Source: Roseomonas gilardii subsp. gilardii (GTDB lineage: Bacteria > Pseudomonadota > Alphaproteobacteria > Acetobacterales > Acetobacteraceae). Taken from it: a stretch of DNA of 64,000 bases. Positions 46,526 through 55,500 of the stretch are shown in pieces. The stretch covers positions 1,662,501-1,726,500 of the forward strand of contig NZ_CP095554.1 of assembly GCF_023078375.1 (NCBI RefSeq). Reading direction: 5' to 3'. Each line of letters begins with the position of its first letter. Position 1 is the stretch's first letter. A program made the position numbers and the translations under genes. The notes beneath the pieces are model-generated. The model searched no databases. It was not told where the DNA came from and saw only the letters and a program-made list of their open reading frames with translations.

Positions 46526-47285
46526 GAGCCTGCATCACCTCTTCGTCGAGCAGAGCCTCGTCACCGCCTTCGCCCTGGTCGGCGCGGTGATGTGGGTCTC
46601 CTACCTGATCTCCCGCCACCTGACCCTGGGCCGCGTCCACGGTTCGGCCATCGCCATCGTGATCGGCCTGGTGCTGGCCTATGCCGGCGGCCTGGCCACC
46701 GGAGGGCAGAAGGGCATCGCCGACCTGCCCATCTTCGCCGGGATCGGGCTGATGGGTGGCGCCATGCTGCGCGACTTCGCCATCGTCGCCACCGCCTTCG
46801 AGGTGGATGTGGTCGAGGCGCGCAAGGCCGGGCTGCTCGGTGTCGTCGCGCTCGGGCTGGGGACGGTACTGCCCTTCATCTTCGGCGTCTGTGTCGCGCT
46901 GGCCTTCGGCTACACGGACTCCGTCAGCCTCACCACCATCGGCGCCGGGGCGATCACCTATATCGTCGGCCCGGTGACGGGCGCCGCGCTGGGGGCGGAT
47001 TCGGCGGTGATCGCGCTGTCCATCGCCACCGGCGTGCTGAAGGCGGTGCTGGTGATGATTGGCACGCCCTTCGTCGCCAGCTTCATCGGCCTGGACAACC
47101 CGCGCTCCGCCATGGCCTTCGGCGGGCTGATGGGCACGGTGAGCGGCGTCACCGGCGGCCTCGCCGCCACCGATCCGCGGCTGGTGCCCTATGGCGCGCT
47201 GACCGCCACCTTCCACACCGGCCTGGGCTGCCTCGTGGCGCCATCCGTGCTCTATCTGGCCGTTCGCGCCCTGATGGGGGGCTGA
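46518..47285 (+). CDS. madM: Malonate transporter subunit MadM
   Basis: 255 aa, strongly hydrophobic, larger partner of MadL. Conserved segments: VGAVMWVSYLISRHLTLGRV, GLVLAYAGGLATGGQKGIAD, DFAIVATAFEVDVVEARKAG and FGGLMGTVSGVTGGLAATDP. It imports malonate for the divergent decarboxylase operon. ATG at 46518, translationally coupled to madL. Confidence 0.93.
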   Translation: MPESLHHLFVEQSLVTAFALVGAVMWVSYLISRHLTLGRVHGSAIAIVIGLVLAYAGGLATGGQKGIADLPIFAGIGLMGGAMLRDFAIVATAFEVDVVEARKAGLLGVVALGLGTVLPFIFGVCVALAFGYTDSVSLTTIGAGAITYIVGPVTGAALGADSAVIALSIATGVLKAVLVMIGTPFVASFIGLDNPRSAMAFGGLMGTVSGVTGGLAATDPRLVPYGALTATFHTGLGCLVAPSVLYLAVRALMGG

Positions 47286-47287
47286 TC

Positions 47288-47998
47288 ATGGGTGGCATGG
47301 AGGCGAAATCGGTGCTGGAGCCGGTGGAGGTGCTGTCGGAGGAGCGGGTTCTCCTGTCCGAGCGCATCCGCAATGCGCTGACCGACGAGATCGCCTCCGG
47401 CGCCCTGGCCGCCGGCACGGCGCTGGACGAGCAGCTTCTGGCCGACCGCTTCGGCGCCTCCCGCACCCCGGTGCGGGAGGCGCTGCGGCAGCTCGCGGTG
47501 AGCGGGCTGGTGGAACTGCGCCCGCGCCGGGGCGTGGTCGTGACCCGCGTGACCGCGACACGGATCATGGACATGTTCGAGGCATCGGCGGAGATGGAGG
47601 CGCTCTGCGTCCGCCTCGCCACCTATCGCATGACGCCGCTGGAACGAAGCCAGTTGATGGACCTGCACGAGGCCTCGGCGGAGATGGTGCGGCGCGGCGA
47701 CGTCGATGCCTATGACGGCTTCAACCGGGATTTCCACGACGCCATCTACCGTGCCACCCATAACGGTTTCCTGGCGGAGCAGGCGATGGCACTGCGCGGA
47801 CGGCTCGCGGCCTTCCGGCGCACGCAGCTTCGCCACGGCGACCGCATCCACCGCTCGCGCGAGGAGCATGGGCAGGTGATGGCGGCGATCGCGCGGGGGG
47901 ATGGGGAGGAGGCGGCGCGCTGCATGCGGGCGCATATGCTCAATGCCGCCGGGGCGCTGCGCGGCTACATCGCCGCCCATGCGGCGGAGCAGGGTTAG
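47288..47998 (+). CDS. GntR-family (FCD/FadR-type) transcriptional regulator
   Basis: 236 aa. GntR winged helix at about 18-85 (RIRNALTDEIASGALAAGTA, ADRFGASRTPVREALRQLAV, ELRPRRGVVVTRV) and an all-helical FCD sensor domain with metal/ligand histidines (FNRDFHDAIYRATHN, SREEHGQVMAAIARGD). It starts two bases after the madM stop, so it is cotranscribed with the transporter and most likely regulates the mdc/mad genes in response to malonate. MdcY-type regulators of other malonate operons are of the same family. Confidence 0.9.
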   Translation: MGGMEAKSVLEPVEVLSEERVLLSERIRNALTDEIASGALAAGTALDEQLLADRFGASRTPVREALRQLAVSGLVELRPRRGVVVTRVTATRIMDMFEASAEMEALCVRLATYRMTPLERSQLMDLHEASAEMVRRGDVDAYDGFNRDFHDAIYRATHNGFLAEQAMALRGRLAAFRRTQLRHGDRIHRSREEHGQVMAAIARGDGEEAARCMRAHMLNAAGALRGYIAAHAAEQG

Positions 47999-48397
47999 AA
48001 CAGACCGCGGAGAACCCGCGAAGCACAGGCAGGCGCCAGCAGGCTTCGCCGCCGCCGCGACGGGGATAGGGGGGCACGAAGCGGCGGCTGTCGGGCGATG
48101 GGTGCGTGTCCGTCCTGGACCAGGGGCCGGGTTGCGGAGGAACGGCCCGGCCAGGATGAACGCGTCATCATGTGCTCCCGCCATCAACCCGGTTGCAGGA
48201 CCGGCGCCTAAGCGGGATGGTGCGTGTATGGCCGTGCAAAGGCAGCATAAAGGGGGAAGGGCGAGCCGTGACAGGGAGCGGCGAGGGCCCGGCCATGCAC
48301 CCGGTCCGGCTGGCGCGCGGCATGCCGCGCCGCTTCCCCGCGCCGCGTGGGGCCGAACTTGAGAAGCCCGTCCTCCTTTCTCGGCCGGTCCGGCGGC
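47999..48397. other. Intergenic region, no gene recognised
   Basis: About 400 bp between two plus-strand genes. No frame on either strand gives a recognisable protein and no RNA structure was identified with confidence. It may hold the promoter of the histidine kinase gene. Confidence 0.5.
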
Positions 48398-50616
48398 ATG
48401 GTCCGTTTCGTCCGCGTGACCGGGCTGCTGGTGGCACTGGCCATCCTGGCCGGTGCCGTCCTGGCGGCGACCCATCTGCGCACCAGCGCGCTGACGACGG
48501 CGAAGTCGAATCTGGCCGCGCTCGACACCCTGCTGGCGGAACAGTCGGACCGTGCCCTCCAGAGCGTGGAACTCGTCGTGAATGGCGTGGCCGAGGATCT
48601 GCAGGACGGCCGCCTGCGGAGCGCCGAGGAATTCAATGCCCGTGCCACGGCCCCGGAGGTCTTCGGAATGCTGGTGGCGCGGATCTCGGGCATCCCGCAG
48701 CTCGATGCCGTGACCATCATCGCCCGGGACGGCCGGTTGCTGAATTTCTCCCGCTACCAGCCGGTGCCCCCGGTCAATGTCGCCGACCGCGACTACTTCA
48801 AGGTGTTGAGCACCGATCCCTCGCGGCTGACCTTCATCGGCCTGCCGGTCGAGAACCGCGGGAATGGCAACACCACCATCTACCTGGCCCGCCGGATCTC
48901 CTCGGCGGACGGACGGTTCCTGGGGCTGGTGCTCGGCGCCATGAACCTGCAGTACTTCCAGCGCCTCTATGCCGATCTGAGGATGCCCAAGGACACGGGT
49001 ATCGCCCTGTGGCGCGATGACGGCGCCCTCCTGCTGCGGCATCCGCCGCTTCCCGCCGGCGCGCCGCGGCCGGAACTGGCGATGGAGATGCGGCCGGGCG
49101 AGCGGCAGGTGGTGGAGTCGCGCAGCCGGGAGGACGGCCACCACCGCATCGAGGCCGCCACCCGGCTTCAGACACAGCCCGTGGTGGTCAGCATCAGCCG
49201 CTCCACGGAGGCGGTGCTGTCCCGCTGGCGGATCGATGCCGGCATCCTGATCGGCTCGGCGCTGCTGATCGCCGTCGCACTCCTGCTCATCGCCAGTTTC
49301 ATCGCCGGGCGCTTCCGCCTCTATGTCCGGATGGCCGAGGCCATGGCGGCGCGCGAGGCGGCCGAACGTGGGCGGCGCAGCGCCGAGGAGCAGTTGCGGC
49401 AGGCGCAGAAGCTCGAGGCGCTGGGCCAGCTCGCCGGCGGCGTGGCGCACGATTTCAACAACGTGCTGCAGGCCATCGCCGGGGGCGCGAACCTCATCCG
49501 CCGCCGGGCCGGCGACCCGCAGGCGGTGGAAAGGCTGGCGGCGATGATGGGCGAGGCCGCCGGGCGCGGAGCGGCCGTGACGCGCCGCCTGCTCGCCTTC
49601 GCCCGCAAGGATGAGCTTCGCAGCGAGAAGGTGGTGGTCGAGGCCCTGCTGAACGACCTCGTCGAGATCCTGCGGCATACGCTGGGACCGGGCCTGCACA
49701 TCCGCGTGGAGGTGGACCCCGGCCTGCCGGTGCTGAACACGGACCGTTCGCAGCTCGAGGCGGTGCTGATCAACCTGGCCACCAATGCGCGGGATGCGAT
49801 GCCCGAGGGCGGGACGATCCGCTTCGCTGCCTCCTGGCCCCCGGCGGGCGAGGCGCCGCCTTTCCCCGCATCGCGCCAGGGCCGGGACGATGGCCGGCAG
49901 GCGCCGGGCCAGGGGGTGGCGGCGTCCTATCTGCGCCTGACCGTCTCCGATACAGGGAGCGGCATGGACCCGGCGACGCTGTCACGGGCGACGGAGCCCT
50001 TCTTCACCACCAAGCCGAAGGGGCAGGGGACCGGCCTGGGCCTGTCCATGGCCAAGGGTTTCGCGGAGCAGTCCGGGGAGGGCTCGTCATCGCCAGCACT
50101 CCGGGCCAGGGCACCACGGTCACGCTCTGGCTGCCCCTGCCGGTCCGGGACGCGGCTGATCCGCTCTCGGCCCCGGCGGCGCGGACCGGGGCCGGGCCAG
50201 TTCGCGAGACCCCCGGCGGACCGGCCGGAGGCCGTTCCGTTCTGCTGGTGGAGGACGAGGCGGCGCTCCGCGAACTCCTTTCCGACGCACTGGCGGAATG
50301 CGGATTCCGGATCAGCACGGCCGGCAGCGGTGCCGAGGCGCTGGCCTGCCCGGCACTGCCACGGGTGGAACTGCTGGTCACCGACCTGGCCATGCCCGGC
50401 ATGAACGGGCTGGAACTGGCGCGCCAGGTCCGGCAGCGGCGCCCGGGGCTGGGGGTTCTCCTGATCACCGGCTTCGTCGGCGAGGCCGCGGAAGCCGATC
50501 TGGCGGAAGCGAGGGCGGGCGGCCCCTTCGCCATCCTGCGCAAGCCCGTCACCGTGGAGCAGATCACCGCCGCCATCGCCAGCCTGCTCGCCGCCCAGCC
50601 GGAAACCGCACCCTGA
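48398..50616 (+). CDS. Hybrid sensor histidine kinase with C-terminal receiver, frameshifted
   Basis: 739 aa after repair. TM1 (about 5-27), a periplasmic PDC/Cache-like sensor (LDTLLAEQSDRALQSVELVV, FSRYQPVPPVNVADRDYFKV, LARRISSADGRFLGLVLGAM), TM2 (about 285-307), dimerisation/phosphoacceptor H351 in AGGVAHDFNNVLQAI, ATPase boxes (NLATNARDAMPEGG, VSDTGSGMDP, KGQGTGLGLSMAKGF) and a receiver with phospho-acceptor about D663 (LLVTDLAMPGMNGLEL) and Lys in FAILRKPV. The two halves are in different frames: a four-G run near 50077 needs a fifth G to read EQSGGGLVIASTPGQG. As written the kinase loses its receiver. The start is uncertain (TTG at 48359 is possible). No partner regulator is adjacent. 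Confidence 0.83.
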
Positions 50617-50623
50617 TCGAGCG

Positions 50624-51184
50624 CTACCGGGGAGCCGGAGGCGGGGCGGCGCCCGGCTGATCCGAGAAGCGGGCGATCTCCTCGTTGAAACCCATCAGGC
50701 CGAAATCCGTCATCCGCATCGGATAGAGGATGCCGTCCAGGTGGTCGTTCTCGTGCTGGACGACGCCGGCATGGAAGCCCTCCACCTCGGCGGTGACGGT
50801 GCGGCCGTCGCAATCCGTGCCGGTGTAGCGCACGCGCCTGTAGCGGGGCACCGCGGCGCGCAAGCCGGGGATGGAAAGGCAGCCTTCCCAGCGCAGGTGC
50901 TTCTCCTCGCCCACCGGTTCCACCACCGGGTTGATCAGCACGGTGTTGCCGACCACCCTGTCATCCGGCGCCCCGCTGCTGCGGGAAGGCAGCACCCGGA
51001 AGACGAAGAGGCGCAGCGGCACATGCACCTGCGGCGCGGCAAGGCCGGCGCCCGGCGCGTCCTCCATCGTCTCGAACATGTCCCGCACCAGGCGGCGGAT
51101 GTCCGGAGCCCCGGGATCGGGCACGGGTTCGCAGCGTTCGAGCAGGACAGGATGGCCCATGCGGGCGATCTTCAGGATGGCCAA
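50624..51184 (-). CDS. def: Peptide deformylase
   Basis: 186 aa with all three deformylase motifs: GAGLAAPQ (motif 1), EGCLSIPG with the metal-binding Cys (motif 2), and QHENDHLDG with the HExxH metal ligands and catalytic Glu (motif 3). It removes formyl from N-terminal methionine of new proteins. It is not next to fmt, the usual partner, and may be a second copy. ATG at 51184. It converges with the histidine kinase, whose stop is 7 bp away. Confidence 0.95.
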   Translation of the reverse strand: MAILKIARMGHPVLLERCEPVPDPGAPDIRRLVRDMFETMEDAPGAGLAAPQVHVPLRLFVFRVLPSRSSGAPDDRVVGNTVLINPVVEPVGEEKHLRWEGCLSIPGLRAAVPRYRRVRYTGTDCDGRTVTAEVEGFHAGVVQHENDHLDGILYPMRMTDFGLMGFNEEIARFSDQPGAAPPPAPR

Positions 51185-51286
51185 GGCCGGTCTCCCTTCC
51201 GGGGGATGGGGCCGGGGACGGAATCACCGGCCGGGGACCAGGCCGTGATGGCCCCGCATGCCGTCGGATGCAAGGCGGCGTGGTGT

Positions 51287-52759
51287 TCAGTCCGGCAACT
51301 CGCTGAACGGGAAGACGTGCTCCCGAGGCACCTGGCGGTAGGGCAGGGTGGTCAGGTCCGCCGGCCCCCAGTCGGGCGTGTCCACGATCAGGATCGACTT
51401 GGCGATGGGCTCGTAGGCGGCGCGGAAATGCGTCTTCGAACGCAGCACGATGATGCCGAAATCCCGTGCCCGCATGCCGAACTGGGTGAAGACATCCTCA
51501 TCCACCGTCATGGTCGGGCGGCTGACCAGGCTGACCATCAGCCCGTCCACATCCAGTACCGCCGCAGTGCCGAGCTGCACCAGCCGGCCATGCATGTAGG
51601 CGCCAGTGGTGCGGTACGTCTTCTCCCCCACCCAGGTGACGCGCCCGGTCAGCCGCACTGGACCGCCGGCGCGGCCGGAGGAATGGCCGCCGACCTCCAG
51701 CGTCACCTCGGCCCCGGCGCCCGCCGCGAGGCAGGCGGCCGCGGCCTTCGCATCCCAGATGTAGGGCACGGCCACGCGCTTCACCTTCCGCTCCAGCAGC
51801 GCCCGCAGCAGATAGGTGCTGTCGTTGCAGCGGTCGGCATGTTCCAGCAGCACCACGGGGCGGTCCGCGCCCGCGGCGAGGGCGATGGCGCGCTCCACCG
51901 CCGTCGGGACGTCGAGGACGAGGTCGCCATGCAGCAGGTCCCGCCTCCGCCGCCGGATCTCGCCATCCAGGCGTGCCACCGCCTCCCCGGCGGCGGCAGG
52001 ATCGGCCGCCACGGCCAGGACGGAGAAGCCGCAATTCGGCACGTCGGCGTAGGAGAAGCCGGCGAAGACCGTGACGTCGAGATAGCCCTCGCCGCCACGC
52101 GCCATCCCCACCGATTCCGCCACGATGCCGGAAAGCGGGGCCAGGCCGGTGGCGCTGAAGATGCTGGGGACCATCACCCCCGGCTTGCGCAGTGCCATGG
52201 CGGGGCGGAACCCTTCGCGCAGCATCCGCATCAGGCAGTCCGCCGCGCGCTCCCCGGTCGCGGCGATGTCGGTATGCGGCGAGTAGTGGTAGCCGAAGAT
52301 CGCATCCGCCAGATCCAGCCAGGAGGCATCGAGATTGGCGTGGTAGTCGAGCCCGACGCAGACGGGCACGTCGCGCCCGACCACCGCGCGCACGCGTTCC
52401 AGGATCTCGCGATCCGGATCGAGGCGCGTCGGCGTGGTCAGCGCGCCGTGCACGGCCAGCAGCACGCCGTCCAGCGGCCCGGCCTCCGCCAGGGCGGCGC
52501 AGATGCGGTCGGCATAGTGCAGGAAGGCCTCGTCCGTCGCCGGGCCGGCGGCTCCGGCATCGAGAAAGACGATGGGCAGGACCTCCGCCCCCTCGCGCTC
52601 GCAGACCGAGAGGAAGCCGCCGCAGAGCGTGTTGGTACCGCGGTAGCGGGCGAGCATGGCCTCGCCCGTGGCCTCCATCGCCTGGAATTCCTCCAGCGTG
52701 ACGGGGTTGGGCAGGAAGCTGACGGATTCGAGCATGAAGCCCGCGACGGCGATGCGCAT
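51287..52759 (-). CDS. M81-family metallopeptidase (MlrC/microcystinase C-like)
   Basis: 490 aa: MRIAVAGFMLESVSFLPNPV, GVLLAVHGALTTPTRLDPDR, VGLDYHANLDASWLDLADAI, GYHYSPHTDIAATGERAADC, LLEHADRCNDST and RDFGIIVLRSKTHFRAAYEP. The Asp/His residues in HANLD and SPHTDI supply the metal site of the family. M81 proteins hydrolyse small or modified peptides; most are uncharacterised. The gene is followed on the same strand by def and preceded by a peptide-type binding protein gene (11 bp gap), so it probably handles an imported peptide or amide. Confidence 0.88.
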   Translation of the reverse strand: MRIAVAGFMLESVSFLPNPVTLEEFQAMEATGEAMLARYRGTNTLCGGFLSVCEREGAEVLPIVFLDAGAAGPATDEAFLHYADRICAALAEAGPLDGVLLAVHGALTTPTRLDPDREILERVRAVVGRDVPVCVGLDYHANLDASWLDLADAIFGYHYSPHTDIAATGERAADCLMRMLREGFRPAMALRKPGVMVPSIFSATGLAPLSGIVAESVGMARGGEGYLDVTVFAGFSYADVPNCGFSVLAVAADPAAAGEAVARLDGEIRRRRRDLLHGDLVLDVPTAVERAIALAAGADRPVVLLEHADRCNDSTYLLRALLERKVKRVAVPYIWDAKAAAACLAAGAGAEVTLEVGGHSSGRAGGPVRLTGRVTWVGEKTYRTTGAYMHGRLVQLGTAAVLDVDGLMVSLVSRPTMTVDEDVFTQFGMRARDFGIIVLRSKTHFRAAYEPIAKSILIVDTPDWGPADLTTLPYRQVPREHVFPFSELPD

Positions 52760-52770
52760 CCCCGTGCCCC

Positions 52771-54375
52771 TCAGCCGCGCCTGACGTTCCAGGGGAAGGC
52801 CGCCGGGCCCGGCAGGATGCCCCGCAGGTCAGCGCGGAAGGCCGTTTTCTGCAGGAACTGGCCGAGCGGCACGACGGGGGCCTGCTCGAAGGCCATGGCC
52901 TGGATCGCGTCAAGCAGGCGCTGCTGCTCCGCCTCGTCCTGCGCATCGAGCCATTCGCGTGTCAGCCGCTCGATCTCCGGGCTGTCGAACCAGCCGAACC
53001 AGCCCTTGGCACCCTGGCCGCGGATATTGGTGTTCAGCGCCGGGTTGGCGATGGAGGTGCTCTTCCAGGTGGTGTGGAAGATGTTCCATCCGCCCTTCTC
53101 CACCGGTTCGCGCGAGGTGCGGCGCTGCACCACCGTGCCCCAGTCCATCACCTGGAGGTCGACATTCATGCCGAGGCGACGCAGCAGCTCCGCGGTGACC
53201 TCGGCCAGCGGGGCGATGGAAGCCATGTCGCTGGGGCTGAGGATCACCACCTTCTCGCTCTGGTAGCCCGCCTCCTTCACGGCGCGGCGCAGCTTGTCCC
53301 AGTCCTTCGGGCCGGCCATCGCTTCGGCTCCTGCTTCCTTCACGCCCGGCAGGCCCATGGGGAACATGCTGCGGGCCTGGCGCCAAGCCTCGGGATCGCC
53401 GCCGGTGATCAGCGCCATATAGTCGGCCTGCTCCACCGACTGCAGCACCACATGGCGCAGGCGTGGATTGTCGAAGGGCGGCACCAGCGTGTTGAAGCGC
53501 AGGAAGGCCATGAAGCCGAGCGGGTCATAGGGCTGCACGCGGATGCCGCGGCTGCGGGCGAGCATCGGCGCGAGGTCGGCATCGGCGAATTCCCACCAGT
53601 CCACCTCGCCGGATTGCAGCGCGCTGGCGGCCGTGGAGGAATCCGGGATGATCTGCCACTCGATGCGCTCGAAATGCGCCTGCTTGCCGCCGGCGTTCAG
53701 CGCCGGCGCCTCGGCGCGCGGCCGGTAGCCGTCGAAGCGGGCATAGGCGGCGCGGCTGCCGGACACGAATTCGTCGGCCAGGAAGCGGTAGGGACCCGAG
53801 CCGATCATTTCCGTCACTGGCTTATAGGGATCGGTCTTCGCCAGACGCTCCGGCATGATGAAGGCGGGGATCGGCCCGACAAAGGCCAGGGCCGAAAGCA
53901 GGCGGGGGAAGGGGCGGGTCAGCCGGATGCGCAACTCGCGGTCGCCCGGGGCCTCCCAGGCCTCGACGGCGGCGGCCAGGGTCTGGCCGAAACTGTCCCG
54001 CTTGCTCCAACGCGCGAGGCTGGCGGCGCAGTCCACCGCCCGCACCGGCTCCCCGTCATGGAAGCGCAGCCCCTCGCGCAGCCGGATGGTCCAGGTGCGG
54101 CCATCCGCAGAGACCTCGTGCCCTTCCGCCATCTGTGGCGTCGGGCGGAAATCCGCGTCCGTGCCGTAGAGCGTGTCGAAGACGGCATAGCCATGATCCG
54201 CCGTCACACCCGCCGTGGTGAGGATCGGGTCCAGCACGGTGAGATTGGCCTGCGGCACGAAGCGCAGCGTGCGTGCCCGCCGGTCCTGCGCCAGCGCGGG
54301 CCGGGCCAGGACAGAGGGAGCCAAGCCGCCCAGTGGCAGGAGGGCGGCGGATCGGAGAAAGCTTCGGCGCTGCAT
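52771..54375 (-). CDS. ABC transporter substrate-binding protein, peptide (SBP_bac_5) family
   Basis: 534 aa. Tat signal QRRSFLRSAALLPLGGLAPS, cleavage near ALAQ. Family segments: GYAVFDTLYGTDADFRP, ADGRTWTIRLREGLRFHDGE, PVRAVDCAASLARWSKRD, EMIGSGPYRFLADEF, VDWWEFADADLAPML. It delivers a peptide-like ligand, but no permease or ATPase genes adjoin, so it must use a transporter encoded elsewhere. It is paired with the M81 peptidase. A run of ten Gs lies 16-25 bp upstream of its start (54391-54400). Confidence 0.88.
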   Translation of the reverse strand: MQRRSFLRSAALLPLGGLAPSVLARPALAQDRRARTLRFVPQANLTVLDPILTTAGVTADHGYAVFDTLYGTDADFRPTPQMAEGHEVSADGRTWTIRLREGLRFHDGEPVRAVDCAASLARWSKRDSFGQTLAAAVEAWEAPGDRELRIRLTRPFPRLLSALAFVGPIPAFIMPERLAKTDPYKPVTEMIGSGPYRFLADEFVSGSRAAYARFDGYRPRAEAPALNAGGKQAHFERIEWQIIPDSSTAASALQSGEVDWWEFADADLAPMLARSRGIRVQPYDPLGFMAFLRFNTLVPPFDNPRLRHVVLQSVEQADYMALITGGDPEAWRQARSMFPMGLPGVKEAGAEAMAGPKDWDKLRRAVKEAGYQSEKVVILSPSDMASIAPLAEVTAELLRRLGMNVDLQVMDWGTVVQRRTSREPVEKGGWNIFHTTWKSTSIANPALNTNIRGQGAKGWFGWFDSPEIERLTREWLDAQDEAEQQRLLDAIQAMAFEQAPVVPLGQFLQKTAFRADLRGILPGPAAFPWNVRRG

Positions 54376-54412
54376 CGGGGGACTCCCGGCGGGGGGGGGG
54401 CGGCGGACATGG

Positions 54413-54444
54413 AAAGGGCCGGTCCCTCGCGGGACCGGCCCTTT
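54413..54444 (-). terminator. Strong hairpin terminator after the AapJ-like gene
   Basis: AAAGGGCCGGTCCC (54413-54426) pairs perfectly with GGGACCGGCCCTTT (54431-54444): a 14-bp stem with a 4-nt loop, eight bp past the stop of the gene at 54452. On the minus strand the stem ends in TTT, as in intrinsic terminators. Confidence 0.8.
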
Positions 54445-54451
54445 CAGCGGC

Positions 54452-55465
54452 TCAGCGGAAGGGGATGGCGTACATCAGCCCACCCTTGCTCCAGAGCCCG
54501 TTCAGGCCCCGTTGCAGCTTGAGCTGGCTGCCGCCGCCGACATTGCGCTCGAAGACCTCGCCGTAATTGCCCACGGCCTTGATGGCGTTCAGCATCCAGG
54601 CATTGTCCAGGCCGATGCGCGAGCCGAACTCGCCCGCGCCGCCCAGCAGGCGCTGCGCCGTCGGGTTGGCGCCCTTGGCCTGGGCTTCGGCATTGGCCTG
54701 GGTGACGCCCAGCTCCTCCGCCTCGATCAGCCCGTAATGCACCCAGGAGACGATGGTGGACCACTGGTCGTCGCCGTTGCGGGTGAAGGGGCCGAGCGGC
54801 TCCTTCGAGATGGTCTCGGCCAGCACCATGTAGTCGTCCGGCTTGGGCGCGGTGGCGACGGCGCCGGCGAGCGCCGAGGCATCCTGCGTCATGGCGTCGC
54901 AGCGGCCGGCGAAGAAGGCCTGGTACATCGTGTCCACCCGCTCGAAGACCACGGGCTGGAAGGTGATATTGTGGGCGCGGGCATAGTCGCCCAGCGTCAC
55001 CTCATGCGTGGTGCCCTGGGCGACGCAGACCGTGGCGCCGTTCAGCTCGGTCACCTTGCTGACGCCGGCCTCACGCTTCACCGCGAAGCCCTGGCCGTCA
55101 TAGAAGTTCACCGGCCCGGCGCGCAGGCCGATCGTGGCGTCGCGCAGGAAGGTCTGGGTGGAGTTGCGCAGCAGCACGTCCACCTCCCCTGATTGCAGTG
55201 CGGTGAAGCGGTTCTGCGCCGTCAGCCCGATGAAGCCGACCTTCGTGGCGTCGCCCAGCACGGCGGCGGCGATGGCGCGGCAGTAATCCGCGTCGATGCC
55301 GCGGAACTGCCCCTGGCTGTCCGGCAGGGAGAAGCCGGCGAAGCCGGTGCTGACGCCGCAGACCAGTTGGCCGCGCTGCTTCACCGTGTCGAGCGTGGCG
55401 GCCTGGGCCGCCTGCGCGGCACCGAGGCCGAGCAGGGCGAGGCCGGCGAGGAGGAGTTTCTTCAT
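54452..55465 (-). CDS. General L-amino acid ABC transporter substrate-binding protein (AapJ-like)
   Basis: 337 aa with a Sec signal (MKKLLLAGLALLGLGAAQAA). Family segments: TLDTVKQRGQLVCGVSTGFA, FRGIDADYCRAIAAAVLGDA, RFTALQSGEVDVLLRNSTQT, GTTHEVTLGDYARAHN, PLGPFTRNGDDQWSTIVSWV and GNYGEVFERNVG. AapJ binds a broad range of L-amino acids for the AapQMP transporter; those partners are not in the window, so this is an orphan receptor. It lies downstream of an aminotransferase gene and may share its transcript (35-bp gap). Confidence 0.92.
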   Translation of the reverse strand: MKKLLLAGLALLGLGAAQAAQAATLDTVKQRGQLVCGVSTGFAGFSLPDSQGQFRGIDADYCRAIAAAVLGDATKVGFIGLTAQNRFTALQSGEVDVLLRNSTQTFLRDATIGLRAGPVNFYDGQGFAVKREAGVSKVTELNGATVCVAQGTTHEVTLGDYARAHNITFQPVVFERVDTMYQAFFAGRCDAMTQDASALAGAVATAPKPDDYMVLAETISKEPLGPFTRNGDDQWSTIVSWVHYGLIEAEELGVTQANAEAQAKGANPTAQRLLGGAGEFGSRIGLDNAWMLNAIKAVGNYGEVFERNVGGGSQLKLQRGLNGLWSKGGLMYAIPFR

Positions 55466-55500
55466 TCTGTCGTTCTTCCCGGAACGTGTGGCTGGAAGGC

